Source: Periplaneta americana (Eukaryota > Arthropoda > Insecta > Blattodea > Blattidae). From it: 64,000 nucleotides of DNA. The stretch spans positions 165,800,102-165,864,101 of the forward strand of contig NC_091132.1 of assembly GCF_040183065.1 (NCBI RefSeq). The letters run 5' to 3'. Shown in pieces: positions 43,130 to 53,130 of the stretch; position 1 is the stretch's first letter; each line of letters begins with the position of its first letter. Below the pieces are notes generated by a model, which saw only the letters and a list, made by a program, of their open reading frames with translations, searched no databases and had not been told where the DNA came from. Both the position numbers and the translations under genes were made by a program.

Positions 43130-43330
43130 AAATGAAATCTCCTTGGGGAAAACGAGCGTTGAGGTAGTTTCGGTGATTTTGGAAGTGAAAATGGTCGCAT
43201 TTGTACGAATTTCTTGCGGAGGTGGATGTCAAAACTTAAAGATTTTATAGAGAAATATTTCAAGTAAAACAAATTTTTCGGAAAAGTAGTAGATGACGTG
43301 TGAAATGGGAGGTGCGTGGTAATGGAAGTG
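43130..43330. repeat. Diverged relative of the AACGAGCGTTGAG MITE
   Basis: AACGAGCGTTGAGGTAGTTT, GTGATTTTGGAAGTGAAAAT and TTTCTTGCGGAGGTGGATG match the block at 63283-63365 and more weakly the ends of 14745-14913. Only one end is clear. Confidence 0.5.
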
Positions 43331-43369
43331 CAAACGTTGTGATCTGTAGTAAAGAAAAGGAACTTAACG

Positions 43370-43442
43370 ATCCTAGTGGTTAGCAGCTATCTGTGGATGC
43401 ATATTCCATACGTATTCAGATTCGTGACTGTGTATACTAGAC
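43370..43442. repeat. Right half of a CACAGTCTAG MITE
   Basis: GATCCTAGTGGTTAGCAGCT to GACTGTGTATACTAGACTCTG corresponds to the right half of the family; quoted pieces are shown separated by their shared core. The left half is absent. Confidence 0.65.
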
Positions 43443-43539
43443 TCTGATACTACTGCGATCATATTGTATCATCTTATCAAACATTGCATATGGTATTTGT
43501 ACAACTAGAGAAATAAATACGTGGAATTCAATCCCGATA

Positions 43540-43799
43540 CGTCCACACCTGTGGAGTAACGGTCAGCGCGTCTGGCCGCGAAACCAGGTGGCTTGGGTTC
43601 GAATCCCGGTCGGGACAAGTTAGCTGGTTGAGGTTTTATCTGTGGTTTTCCCTCAACCCAATACGAGCAAATGCTGGGTAACTTTCGGTGCTGGACCCCG
43701 GATTCATTTCACCGGCATTATCACCTTCATTTCATTCAGATGCTAAATAACCTGAGATGTTGATACAGCGTCGTAAAATAACCAAGTCAAATAAATAAA
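43540..43799 (+). mobile_element. tRNA-derived SINE, family B, complete
   Basis: Same body as 41318 (GTCCACACCTGTGGAGTAAC, box B GGGTTCGAATCCCGGTCGG). AATCCCGATA is duplicated at 43530-43539 and 43800-43809. Confidence 0.9.
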
Positions 43800-43809
43800 A
43801 ATCCCGATA

Positions 43810-44395
43810 GTCCCTTCCCTATAAAAACACATTGGTGGCTGCATACCCTGTTTTTAGCGTACGGTACTTAAATAGGTCTACAAATGTTTAAAGGGGCGAT
43901 ATTCACCTTCGACAAAGTTCGTATGTTTTGTAATCGTCCACCTCGTTCTTAAAGTTGTCGTTTATGTTCATGACCATTCATTCAAATACTCGTATTCTGC
44001 ATACTGTAAATTTTTCCATTCAGCTTTTAAGGGGAATTGCTAAGTAGCAATTATACAAATTTACGTCATTATTTATTGTAAATTAAATTATGAGGTAAGA
44101 AAGTACTGAATTATATTAAATTATACCATGTTATAGAAAATAATTATAAATACAATTTTGACACGCACAAAGCCAACAAGTGGGAGAAGGTAATCAACTG
44201 TAGCATATGCCATAATATAGCCATAAAATGTTGTGCCGTATGGAATGCTCCTGCCAGCGAACGGTAAAACTTCGTATAAGATATGCTTATAGTATCACTT
44301 GTTTACAAAATTGACTAGAAATAAGTCTTCATTGATCACTGTCTCCATAGATTTCTCCAGATTTATTGGACGGAGATCTTCAGCAATTAAGACCT
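43810..44395. other. Spacer, nothing recognised
   Basis: No feature can be supported. Confidence 0.3.
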
Positions 44396-44650
44396 TCGAA
44401 GGACACAAAAGAAACTAGTAGACCTTCAAGTAAAGGATAGGAAATGGAATTGGATAGGACATAGCTTGAGGAAAGTGAGCGCAAGGAGCTGGAAGTCCTC
44501 AGATGAAACCCACAAGGTGGTCGTCAAAGAGGCAGATATTGAAAGACTTACAGGAGAAGAGTGGAAGTGGAGATGCGGGAGGCTAGGAAATATGGGGCAG
44601 ACCTAAACCTATTGGATGAAAATACAGGAATGTGGGAATTAACTTGATGG
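44396..44650 (+). mobile_element. LINE C-terminal remnant (RTE-like)
   Basis: RKWNWIGHSLRK near 44450 followed by a shifted-frame GR.RTW-like block and a VEMREARKYGAD-like segment is the usual ending of RTE-type reverse transcriptases (KWNWIGH.LR). Upstream domains are missing and frames are broken. Confidence 0.6.
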
Positions 44651-44959
44651 GACCCTTTGCTCCAGTGAGACATACGAGATTTTATTCATTGAATTTGTAA
44701 ATAAATGAACCACTTATTTATGTCCAAAAACATATTTTTGTAGGAAATAAAAAAAAACTTTATTGAAAATACTAAATATTTAAAAAATCTGAAAACATGA
44801 TATGTTATACTACAAAATAAAGGAAACATGTTAAGAAAATTTTCAGTTACTATCATCAAAATTGTCAAGCTTACAGCTTTTTGAAAAGACTGGACAAAGG
44901 ACCTTTCTTAAATAAACACATTTTTTTTATTCGTCAATGACATGAGATATAGGCCTGTG
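44651..44959. other. AT-rich spacer
   Basis: Possibly the 3' flank of the minus-strand element that follows; nothing firm. Confidence 0.3.
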
Positions 44960-46690
44960 TATTCTTATTTTTTTACCCTTCCCTTCTGTGTTGCTTCCAC
45001 TTGCCTCCTACTTTGCTTTTTGGCCATGAAGATGTGAGAGTGCGCAACAGTTCGCTTTTGTCTTCGGGAATGTCGTGTAAAAGCGATTTCAGGTCACGAA
45101 CTTTGTCCTCTGTAATTGGTTGACAATCAGTGTAAGCCTTTTGCATTTGGAATAGAAGAAGCTTTTCCAAACCAAATAGAAAATGCTTCATTTGTAGTCC
45201 TCCAATGTAAGGTAGGCTAATGCCTCTAAGTATCCATTTATTTCTTTGTCCAGATGAACTCGTAGTATGTTGATATTGCAAAGACTTCTCTTTCCTTTCT
45301 TAGAATTCTTCAATCTGTGAACTTAGCTTCCTTCTGATACAGGAGATTTCTTATACATAATAGAGCATCAGGTTTGGAAGTCCAAGATGTCTTCAATTCT
45401 AATAACCCTAACACGAAATTTGTGACTTGCACTTGCAATAATTTCTGTCACATCTCTGACTGCATAATGTCTATCCACTTTGTTTAAGCTGCGCTTCACC
45501 GTACCAAAATCCCTGTCATTTGGAAGGTATGAATGTCCACGTATTGATAGTCTGTACACAACTCTCGAAAAACCAACCCGTATCCACAAGTGCCATCAAG
45601 AAGATAATCATGAAATGATTTTTGTTTTGCTTTGGTGAGTTATCACTGTAAATATACAGCTCATCGATGTTGCTTGACACCTCTTTCCTCATATATGTCA
45701 GCAAGAAAGAGCACACTTCACTACTCCCTTTCCTTGCAATGCCTTCATGATACATAAAAAAGTAGGCCTCATCAGACTTAACATTGTGAATAGAAAATAC
45801 ATTCATTGTCAGTGGCCTTAAGTAAAACACCTGATAGATAGGAATATGAGACCGATATGTATTATATTCTGCATATAATCAATGGTTAAACATAAAATGT
45901 TCTTATCTTTGCAGTATTCCTTCATTTGCTTCGTCGGTGTAGTTGGCGCAGTTGGTATAGTTCTGGCCTTCTATGCCCGAGGTGGCGGGTTCGATCCCGG
46001 ACCAGGTCGATGGCATTTAAGTATGATTAAATGCCATGTCAGTAGATTTACTGGCATGTAAAAGAACTCCTGGGGGACAAAATTCCGGCACACCAGCGAC
46101 GCTGATATAACCTCGGCAGTTGCGAGCGTCGTTAAATAAAGCATAACATTTTTCATTTGCTTCAGTGATGCATAAAATTTAATGCTCCTCCTTTTGTGAA
46201 CAATTAATTGAGCTTCTTTTAGCAGTTTCATTAAGAGTAGTTTTTTAACACGGACCTGAAGCTCCTCGCATTCACAGCATGTATCTATCTGCGGTTTGCA
46301 AAACCTGTAGTCAAAATGCTCTTTAAAAATGTTATAGTAAAAACTATATTTTACAGAACAATCTGGATATTTCACCTTAAAAAGGGTATACATTTTTTAA
46401 TGTCTAACTTTGCATGAAGATAGTTTACTTCCTTGGAAGAGTAATGACTTGTTTTCAAGGGAAAACTTGCAATGCGATATTTTACTTGCATCACTGTAGT
46501 GATTGGATTAGTCTTCTGGTTCTGTTGTTTCCCTCTGTTGTCCTCTGGTTATTTATCCAATGAAATGAGTTTTTGTAACCTCCTTACATTCTTCTTCTTA
46601 CCAACAGCTAACTGACTCGTGAATGCTTTCTTACATACTTCGAATTTCCTTTCACCAACCATTACAACCCAAGTTTATTTATGAAAGATC
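44960..46690 (-). pseudogene. Uncharacterised transposase-like gene (RGKH-SHYS / QNKN / RGHS-NDRDFG family), broken
   Basis: Minus strand, N to C: MVGERKFEVCKKAFTSQLAV near 46665; KKKNVRRLQKLISL; after a stop PEDNRGKQQNQKTNPITTVM; ASFPLKTSHYSSKEVNYLHA; YTLFKVKYPDCSVKYSF; CKPQIDTCCECEELQ; NVFSIHNVKSDEAYFFMYHE; ELYIYSDNSPKQNKNH; RGHSYLPNDRDFG; and a C-terminal DKVRDLKSLLHDIPEDKSEL. The cysteine block (DTCCECEEL) may bind metal, and the acidic motifs may form a nuclease core. The family is multi-copy in arthropods in my recollection; its name is not known to me. Several frameshifts and stops, and a SINE insertion at 45934-46151, make it inactive. GGCCTTTCTTAAATAA-like words occur at both sides (44898, 46826) but in direct orientation. 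Confidence 0.65.
45934..46151 (+). mobile_element. tRNA-derived SINE, family C, with 12-base target duplication
   Basis: GTTGGCGCAGTTGGTATAGT (box A), GCGGGTTCGATCCCGG (box B), body TTTACTGGCATGTAAAAGAA and tail GCGAGCGTCGTTAAATAAAG. TTCATTTGCTTC flanks at 45922-45933 and 46152-46163. It sits inside the broken transposase-like gene. Confidence 0.92.
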
Positions 46691-46934
46691 TTTACTCTAG
46701 GACATAGGGCCATTCGTAAATAAACAGTTAATACGAAACCACATACTACACACACAATGAGTCGGACATGCGGCCTTTCTTGCCTATATGAAGCGCCTTG
46801 GTATAAGGGCCTTTCTTAAATAAGTGATTCAAATATGGATTTTCTGTTATTTTTCATGTGCCTATTATTTTAGTATGATCAAGCATTTCAAATTCTGAAG
46901 AGTAGAGCGTATGGAGTAAATGTGTTAGATGTAA
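46691..46934. other. 5' flank of the transposase-like element
   Basis: AT-rich with repeated GGCCTTTCTT words; terminal repeats could not be defined. Confidence 0.3.

Positions 46935-46970
<36 letters not shown>
46935..46970. repeat. (ATT)n microsatellite
   Basis: About twelve ATT units without interruption. Confidence 0.95.
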
Positions 46971-46971
<1 letters not shown>

Positions 46972-47235
46972 CGTTAAATGCTTTGTGGCTAACACGACAG
47001 CGCATCTCTGGACCAATGAGCTCTCATCTCATTCACGGCCGTGCTAAAGGATCCAGAGCGTGAGGGAGGCAATGAAGTTTACAATTTCCTTAGATACTTC
47101 CATATTTATTTCGTAGGATTGCAATAAAATTGTGGAAGAGGTAAGTTCCAGTTCTTACCTCTAACATGTATGTCAACATACACTTCAGACTCGAATATAA
47201 GTCCGTTATTGGGATAAATTTCAGAACACGGATTC
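46972..47235 (+). repeat. Dispersed repeat D, uninterrupted copy
   Basis: Matches 41290-41317 and 41562-41800: TTTGTGGCTAACACGACAGC, CAATGAAGTTTAC, TTACCTCTAA and a final AATATAAGTCC. It shows the empty site for the SINE at 41318. Confidence 0.55.
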
Positions 47236-47398
47236 CTTCCTTTCCCTCGTCAAAATTCCAACCTTGAAGACACAAAATAAATTATTGTTACTGAACTGGA
47301 CGCAACAATAATGAAAAAAAAATACTAAAAAAATGACCTGCTGATGACATCATGAAGCAAAACAAGATATAGTAAAGCAACTTCAAATAGCTGTACAA

Positions 47399-47440
<42 letters not shown>

Positions 47441-47993
47441 CAAGACATCTAGGTGGGACTCTCCAAAATCGGGACAGCTGTGATCCCTAGTGTAGAGAAA
47501 GTTTCTTTTTTAACTAACGGTGGGTATTGGCTCTTCGTCATTCATTCACAAATATGACGCCAGTTGTGTAGACCAATTTTATTTTCTAATAGAATCGTCC
47601 AGGGTCTGCCATAGCATGCATGTCTATCCTACGACCAACAATGAGATAAGATGATGATGGGGATTTGTTGGGATGCTGCAGGGAACATGATATAGTGGAG
47701 AAAATTCCTTTCTTTTAGTAGTGAATTTTTCCTTATCATAATACTAAATTTATTCCATAGTAGTGTGGTAGATTATTGGTTTTAGACCGGTTTAGGAATT
47801 TAAAATAAAATATTTAGTTTTTCTGGTATTTATTTAGTCTGGTAGAGATACGGCCATCAGGCCTTCCCTTTTTGTCTTCCAAGAGATTACAACTAGAATA
47901 CCCTCAATACAATTAAAATAACAATTACAATATAACCAAAGTATTAAAATAAGTATTACCTAATTAATAAATACTACACAATTTATTGATGAA
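47236..47993. other. Spacer with (TA)n microsatellite
   Basis: A (TA)n run lies at 47401-47438. The segment 47822-47960 (GGTAGAGATACGGCCATCAG) resembles the 3' untranslated end of a retroelement on the minus strand, but no coding part is attached. Confidence 0.35.
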
Positions 47994-48238
47994 GTCCACA
48001 CCTGTGGAGTAATTGTCTGCGCGTCTGGCCGCGAAACCAGGTGGCCCGGGTTCGATTCCCAGTCGGCGCAACTTACCTGGTTGAGATTTTTTCCGGGGTT
48101 TTCCCTCAACCCAAGATGAGCAAATGCTGGGTAACTTTCGGTGCTGGACCCCGTACTCATTTCACCGGCATTATCACCTTCATCTCATTCAGACGCTAAA
48201 TAACCTAAGCTGTTGATAAAGCGTAGTAAAAATAACCA
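47994..48238 (+). mobile_element. tRNA-derived SINE, family B
   Basis: Same family as 41318. AATTTATTGATGAA is duplicated at 47980-47993 and 48239-48252. Confidence 0.92.
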
Positions 48239-48474
48239 AATTTATTGATGAACTACTAAGTTATTTAAATTTAATAAATTATGACTTCACTGTGTTATCA
48301 ATTTAAATTATCAGTTATTATGATTTTTCACTTACTACTAACATTTATTTAAAATAGCCTATCCATCTTCAAGTGAGGTTGACCACTGGGATCCGGAATT
48401 AACAAACATAAAAAAGTTAAAGGGAAATGAAACGACTAAAATAATTATTCGATTTGTACATTAAAACAAAAAAA

Positions 48475-49130
48475 TTATGTGTTAACATATAAATGATAGT
48501 GTAGAATTTGAAGAGAGGACTTCAGAATTTCCATCACAATCTTCTGAACCTCATAAAAGGAAGTTTTATGGATATTACATGTAAATTTTGGTAGACAACC
48601 CCTCGCTCCAAATAGTAAGCCTTTAACATCCCAGTTGTAAAGCGAAATGCCATATTTTTCACTGAGGTATGGAAGACAAGGTACATATTTATCTCGCTTA
48701 TCATCATTTATCTGCAGTGCCTGATTCATGTCTCGCTCAAAGCATATCGTAGGATCTAAGACCATCGCTTTCTGGGTTCTTTTTTTTTCCTTCGTTATTT
48801 AACGACGCTGTATCAACTACGAGGTTATTTAGCGTCGATGAGATTGGTGATAGTGAGATGATATTTGGCGAGATGAGGCTGAGGATTCACCTGACATTTG
48901 CCTTATGGTTAGGGAAAACCTCGGGAAAAACCCAACCAGGTAATCAGCCCAAGCGGGAATCGAACTCGCGCCCGAGTGCAACTCCGGATCGGCAACCAAG
49001 CTCCTTAGCCGACAGAGCTACGCCGGTGGCTTTCTCGGTTCTTCTATTGATGGCAATTATATCCACCCTTCTATGAGAATCATCTTCAGACACACAATGA
49101 ATCTCCTCATGTACTTCATCACTGATTATA
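48475..49130 (-). mobile_element. LINE C-terminal part with restriction-like endonuclease signature, split by a SINE
   Basis: Minus strand before the SINE: ISDEVHEEIHCVSEDDSHRR, VDIIAINRRTEK. After it: MVLDPTICFERDMNQALQIN, DKYVPCLPYLSEKYGISLYN, GLLFGARGCLPKF and ILHYHLYVN. The order RVDIIAI, DPT.RFE, Y.P.I.Y...KY, GL..GARG resembles the C-terminal region of LINEs that use a restriction-like endonuclease (R2/R4/NeSL group). The reverse transcriptase is missing. The family assignment is from memory of that motif order. Confidence 0.55.
48782..49029 (-). mobile_element. tRNA-derived SINE, family A, inserted in the LINE remnant
   Basis: Minus strand: GCCACCGGCGTAGCTCTGTC (box A), GCGCGAGTTCGATTCCCGC (box B), and the family tail. 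CTTTCTGGGTTCTT and CTTTCTCGGTTCTT at 48768-48781 and 49030-49043 are a 14-base target duplication with one change. Coding of the LINE continues on both sides. Confidence 0.88.
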
Positions 49131-49374
49131 CAGGTGTTAAAAAAGTTTATTCAAGAATTAAGGCAGATGTTTTAGTATAGAAATTAAGAACAAAGAAGAA
49201 ATTAGTTACTGAAATGTAAATTATACGTAGAATAATTATGTATGGATGAAGTTACTGGAAATTGAAGCATTTAACTGTATGGTAAGACAGGTCTGGTTTA
49301 CAAGAAGCCGTGTCTGGACGAGTTTCTGTTACTGATCAAGTGCATAGTAAGTTTGTGTTTAAATTTAGTTTTAT

Positions 49375-49792
49375 CACAGTCTAGTATATACAGTCACGAA
49401 GCTCAATATGTAGTAGATATGCATCCATAGTTGCTAACCACTAGGATCGCTACTATCGCCTCATCATAGACAATGCGAAAGAGTACCTGCACAGTCTATT
49501 GTTCCTAGTAACCTCACAACTCAAGCTTCGTGACTGTATATCGTTGCTTACGAGATTACACAGTGTAATATGCTTGGTATATTTATAATATTCGTACTCA
49601 ATCAGTAATGCACAATTAATCGAACTATTTTCACGATACACAATGCTTTGTAATGGTACTATTCATCATTTCTTAGGGCAGCGAGGCGAACCTAGCGGCA
49701 GAAATTGTCATGACTCACAGAGACCTACTCTCGATCGTGCTATGCGCCAGCTTGTGTAATCTCGTAAGCAACGCTGTATATACTAGACTGTG
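49375..49792. mobile_element. MITE, CACAGTCTAG family, split by another MITE
   Basis: GTTTTAT flanks it on both sides (49368-49374 and 49793-49799), an exact seven-base duplication. Without the nested element at 49542-49773 and its target copy, the MITE is 178 bases. Confidence 0.9.
49542..49773. mobile_element. 232-base hAT-like MITE nested in another MITE
   Basis: CGTTGCTTACGAGATTACAC and its inverse form the ends. CTGTATAT is duplicated exactly at 49534-49541 and 49774-49781. The eight-base duplication points to the hAT group. Confidence 0.9.
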
Positions 49793-49813
49793 GTTTTATT
49801 TCGACAGTCCGTA

Positions 49814-49939
49814 ATGCTAGCAGGTAGCAAATTCCAGGGTTTTGGCAGGGCTATTGTGAAAGAAGACGAGTACGAGGAAGTGTCATGTGAATTAGATCAT
49901 AGCAACTTGTATGAAAGTTTCTCAACTGAGTTTCTATAA
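49814..49939 (+). CDS. Possible 41-codon ORF upstream of ZF3, duplicated
   Basis: ATG at 49814 opens MLAGSKFQGFGRAIVKEDEY and the frame ends STEFL at 49939. IVKED fits the hydrophobic-K-x-[DE] pattern seen in the ZF modules, and VSCELD resembles the VKCEID end of ZF3 exon 2. A second copy at 50120-50245 has a stop after six codons but keeps the remaining frame, with an in-frame three-base insertion. It could be a leader exon, a uORF or chance. Confidence 0.3.
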   Translation: MLAGSKFQGFGRAIVKEDEYEEVSCELDHSNLYESFSTEFL

Positions 49940-49975
49940 ATCAGTTGCGATCACATAACCTCTTCTTTCAGTTGT

Positions 49976-50283
49976 GTTGCTAACCACTAGGATCGCTACT
50001 ATCGCCTCATCACAGACAATGCGAAATAGTACCTGCACAGTCTATTGTTCCTAGTACCCTCACAACTCAAGCTTCGTGACTGTATGTACTAGACTGTGGT
50101 TTTATTTCGACAGTCCGTAATGCTAGCAGGTAGCGAATTCTAGAGTTTTGGTAGGGCTATTGTGAAAGAAGACGAGTACGAGGAAGTGTCATGTGAATTA
50201 GATCGTAGCAACTTGTATGAAAGTTTCTCAACAACTGAGTTTCTATAAATCAGTGTCAGTCAAATAACCTCTTCTTTCAGTTG
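49976..50283 (+). repeat. Second copy of a roughly 305-base tandem duplication carrying a splice acceptor
   Basis: From TGCTAACCACTAGGATCGCT the block repeats the right half of the MITE at 49375, the 41-codon ORF region and the pyrimidine tract CCTCTTCTTTCAG. The first copy is longer by exactly the nested MITE and its target duplication (240 bases). The used acceptor of ZF3 exon 1 lies in the second copy; the first copy keeps an equal site at 49959-49971. Confidence 0.85.
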
Positions 50284-50381
50284 AGATGGATTTAATCAAG
50301 ATGGAACCTGAGGTTGGTCCGTTGAACTTACAAGAGAATCATAACACATACGAAATAGAAGAGAATAAGGCTTCTTCAGAG
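50281..50381 (+). CDS. ZF3 coding exon 1 (32 codons)
   Basis: Acceptor CTCTTCTTTCAG ends at 50280 and ATG is at 50286, five bases into the exon as in ZF2. It encodes MDLIKMEPEVGPLNLQENHN and ends NKASSE at a GTAAAG donor, phase 0. IKME is a hydrophobic-K-x-E site followed by PE, a common extension of SUMO sites. An untranslated exon must precede it. Confidence 0.8.
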
Positions 50382-50637
50382 GTAAAGTGAAAAATCTCCA
50401 TAGTTTTATTATTTTCACAAGAAACACCTGACCCATTATCAGTCATTGCCTGTGTCTATCCCTAAGATCCTGTTCCTTTTTTTGCCTTTAATTTTCTTAT
50501 GAAATTTGCTGCCTCTTTTGAGAGAGTTGACCCTTAGCCAATAACAGCCATGCATAACCAGATTCATTACTGTTACAAATGAAATAAATTTTAAAACAAC
50601 TAAATAAAATTATTCATGATGTCTTTATATTCTGTAG
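50382..50637 (+). other. ZF3 intron 1 (256 bases)
   Basis: Starts GTAAAG, ends ATATTCTGTAG. No element inserted; this is the only short intron of the cluster. Confidence 0.7.
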
Positions 50638-50775
50638 GAAGGGAATTTATCACATCTGGAAAAGACGGACGTGAAGACAGAATGCGTGGACAACAGTTAC
50701 GAAATAAAATCAGAGATAAAAGTTGAAGACTCTTCAGTGCCTACGAGCTTTGCATTCGTGAAATGTGAAATTGAT
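50638..50775 (+). CDS. ZF3 coding exon 2 (46 codons), lysine-motif module
   Basis: Acceptor TTCTGTAG, donor GTAAGT, phase 0 at both ends. It encodes EGNLSHLEKTDVKTECVDNS, YEIKSEIKVEDSS and ends FAFVKCEID. VKTE, IKSE, IKVE and VKCE are four hydrophobic-K-x-E sites in 46 residues. It has the same length as ZF2 exon 3 and shares the frame IKTE/VKTE...SY(E/D)(I/L)KSEI, with the last site placed directly before the donor. Confidence 0.85.
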
Positions 50776-51151
50776 GTAAGTTGTTCACTGTCAGTATACA
50801 AATATACAGGTAGTGCATTTTTAATAAATGTGAAAACCATTAACACTGCAATATTAACTGTTTTCTTGTTTCCAGTAGTTTCTAAACTTGTACTGTTTCA
50901 TTTATACATAAAAAAAATAATATTTCGCAGATATATATTTCTGGTAGAACTGAGAATTATCTCGAATGTATGGAGAAGGTTCATGTGCATAGAGACAGGA
51001 TTTCATATTAACTTTACAAAATTTTTCCTTTCTTGCACTGATCTAGCAATTACTATGCTAGACATTCATTGATAGGTTCAAGCAGATATATGGGTTTCTT
51101 CAAAACTCACAAGAGATTTGGAAGTTCTTTGTGTTAAGAAGTAAGTTTATA
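50776..51151. other. ZF3 intron 2, first part
   Basis: Nothing recognised. Intron 2 runs 50776-53444. Confidence 0.4.
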
Positions 51152-52230
51152 CAGGGACATCATTTTATTTTTACTTTAATTTTTATTGTACCTGAGTTTT
51201 TTAATGTACTTCACTCCCACCCTTTCTACTAAGGAAGTTCCAACTCCACACAGAACCAAGACCGCAGATAGTAAGCAGTACTGAGTTACTGAGTATAGTA
51301 CGTTTCATAAATATGTTCGCGTTTTCCAGTGACGAAAGAGCTTTCAATATTGAATCATATTTTCGCACAGGTACTGTCCGTTTGCCTACGTCGCATCCCG
51401 ATTTCCCCCACCTGCTTCTGCTCGCCCCTCTGTAATAGCTGGGCTGTCTTAGCTCTTTTCTGAAAACATTAATTTCTCTTAGGAATTGGAAGTTTACGTA
51501 ATATTATACAGCTGTTTAATTTAACTTAAATAAAAGGGCCTTGTTAAGTAATTAACTGTCACGTGATTTCCTCCCTTTCTACAATCCTGCGGCATAACCA
51601 CTTGGACGGACAGTAGATAGCATGTCTGAGTAATTTTATATTTTCGGGTCGGGCAGAAGTGAAGATTGAATTTACAGTACGTAGAGTAGGTACAGAATTA
51701 TTTCAACATGAGTTACTAGTACGAAGGACGAAACTGGCAATTGGAATTAGATGCAATAGTCTATAGTGCGATAATATGCACAAAAGAACTGAAGCCTGTA
51801 TCGAAATGAACGGCCACCATTTTCAAAATTGTGTTTAAATATTCATATTATGATTATTTTTCAATTTAACTTCTTTCTCTATATTGTACGCTAATGTGCT
51901 GTAGACAGTATAATATACACTGCATAATGAATACGTTCGCATGGATAACTCACTTCGTGAGTAGAAAACACTTATTCTTAATACAGTACTGTACTTTGAT
52001 TAAAGAAAAACCTAATGAAAATTATCAAACTCAAAATCGCGATATTTCCTAGTTTACGTAAATGGATGAACTACTTTTCTTCCTTCCTATACCTAGTAGA
52101 GTGATTTGTGTTTTACGCCAGTATCATCGAACTCCAGTCTTGGAGGGGGGAGCAAGCGGTGTTTCCGGTTCTCTGAAGGTATAGACAGGTTAATATTAAA
52201 AATGTTTGTAAAAATAAAATGATGTCCCTG
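51152..52230. mobile_element. 1079-base non-autonomous Tc1/mariner-type element
   Basis: CAGGGACATCATTTTATTTT and its inverse (ending AAAATGATGTCCCTG) are about 23-base terminal repeats; TA flanks both sides (51150-51151, 52231-52232). No transposase frame was seen inside. It lies in ZF3 intron 2. Confidence 0.8.
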
Positions 52231-52232
52231 TA

Positions 52233-52565
52233 GAAAAATAATATTAATAACAGAGTTGTGTGTATTCTGTTATAAACAAGTTTGTTGAAATATGCCACAT
52301 TGTTGAGTATTTCATCTGGTGTCCCCTTGCAACGTAATTCACAGTGCATGCTGCAATGTTCCATATTCTAATATTCAAATATAATTTGCTGGACAACAAT
52401 AATAAAATCAGCATTTACATAATTTACTTAGAACTTTGATCCGTATGTTTTTATCTGCCATAGAATTGGTCTCATTAAAAATTTTACATGTCTTTCAGGT
52501 TCCATACCTCAATACATTTCTACTTACGAATCATTGCATTGCTCTTTAATTATATATTTTATATG
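52233..52565. other. ZF3 intron 2, middle part
   Basis: Nothing recognised. Confidence 0.3.
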
Positions 52566-52887
52566 TAGAGCTCGGAATTTTAGGTGCTAGAAGTTAATAT
52601 TGTTCCTCGCTATAGTTTATAAATATAGAAGCCATGCCCCCAGTTCTTTGAGATGTCATTCAGTAGTTTCCCTTAGGTATCATTAAAGGTCTTTAATCCT
52701 CTTAACCACCACTTACAAATTAGCGCACAGTTTACAAGACCATTACTCAGTTCTTTTGACTCTGTTGTCTATTATTACATATCAGACTCGTGTGAACTAA
52801 GCTTAAAACTCTCCTCACGGGTACCACTTCTATTCATCTACACTCAGTGTCATTCTTAACTTTTAGCACCTAAAATTCCGTGCTCTA
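52566..52887. mobile_element. 322-base hAT-like MITE
   Basis: Ends TAGAGCTCGGAATTTTAGGT and (inverted) TAGAGCACGGAATTTTAGGT pair over about 34 bases. TTATATG lies on both outer sides as part of a probable eight-base duplication. No coding. Confidence 0.75.
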
Positions 52888-52890
52888 GTT

Positions 52891-53130
52891 ATATGAGCCG
52901 TTCAGAGCAGAAGTGGTGTAAGTCAAAATTGGGTAATGAGGTTTAAAGTAAAAATTCTGTAAAATACAGCGGAAAGTAGCAATTAATGTCCTTCTTGCTA
53001 TACACTGACTACTAATAGTTTAAATAAACTGAATATTAATCGCTATTATGCGCTGTATTTTACAGAATTTTACTTTAAACCTCATTACCTATTTTTGACT
53101 TACACCACTTCTGCTCTGAACGACTCATAT
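52891..53130. mobile_element. 240-base MITE with about 75-base inverted repeats
   Basis: ATATGAGCCGTTCAGAGCAG at the left is matched in inverted orientation at the right, continuing through AAGTGGTGTAAGTCAAAA and AATGAGGTTTAAAGTAAAA. The arms are almost identical, so it is fairly recent. It abuts the hAT-like MITE before it. Confidence 0.85.

Noticed and set aside
44891-46840. GGCCTTTCTTAAATAA words as terminal repeats of the transposase-like element
   Set aside because: They are in direct orientation and unequal distance from the coding part, so they do not define inverted ends.
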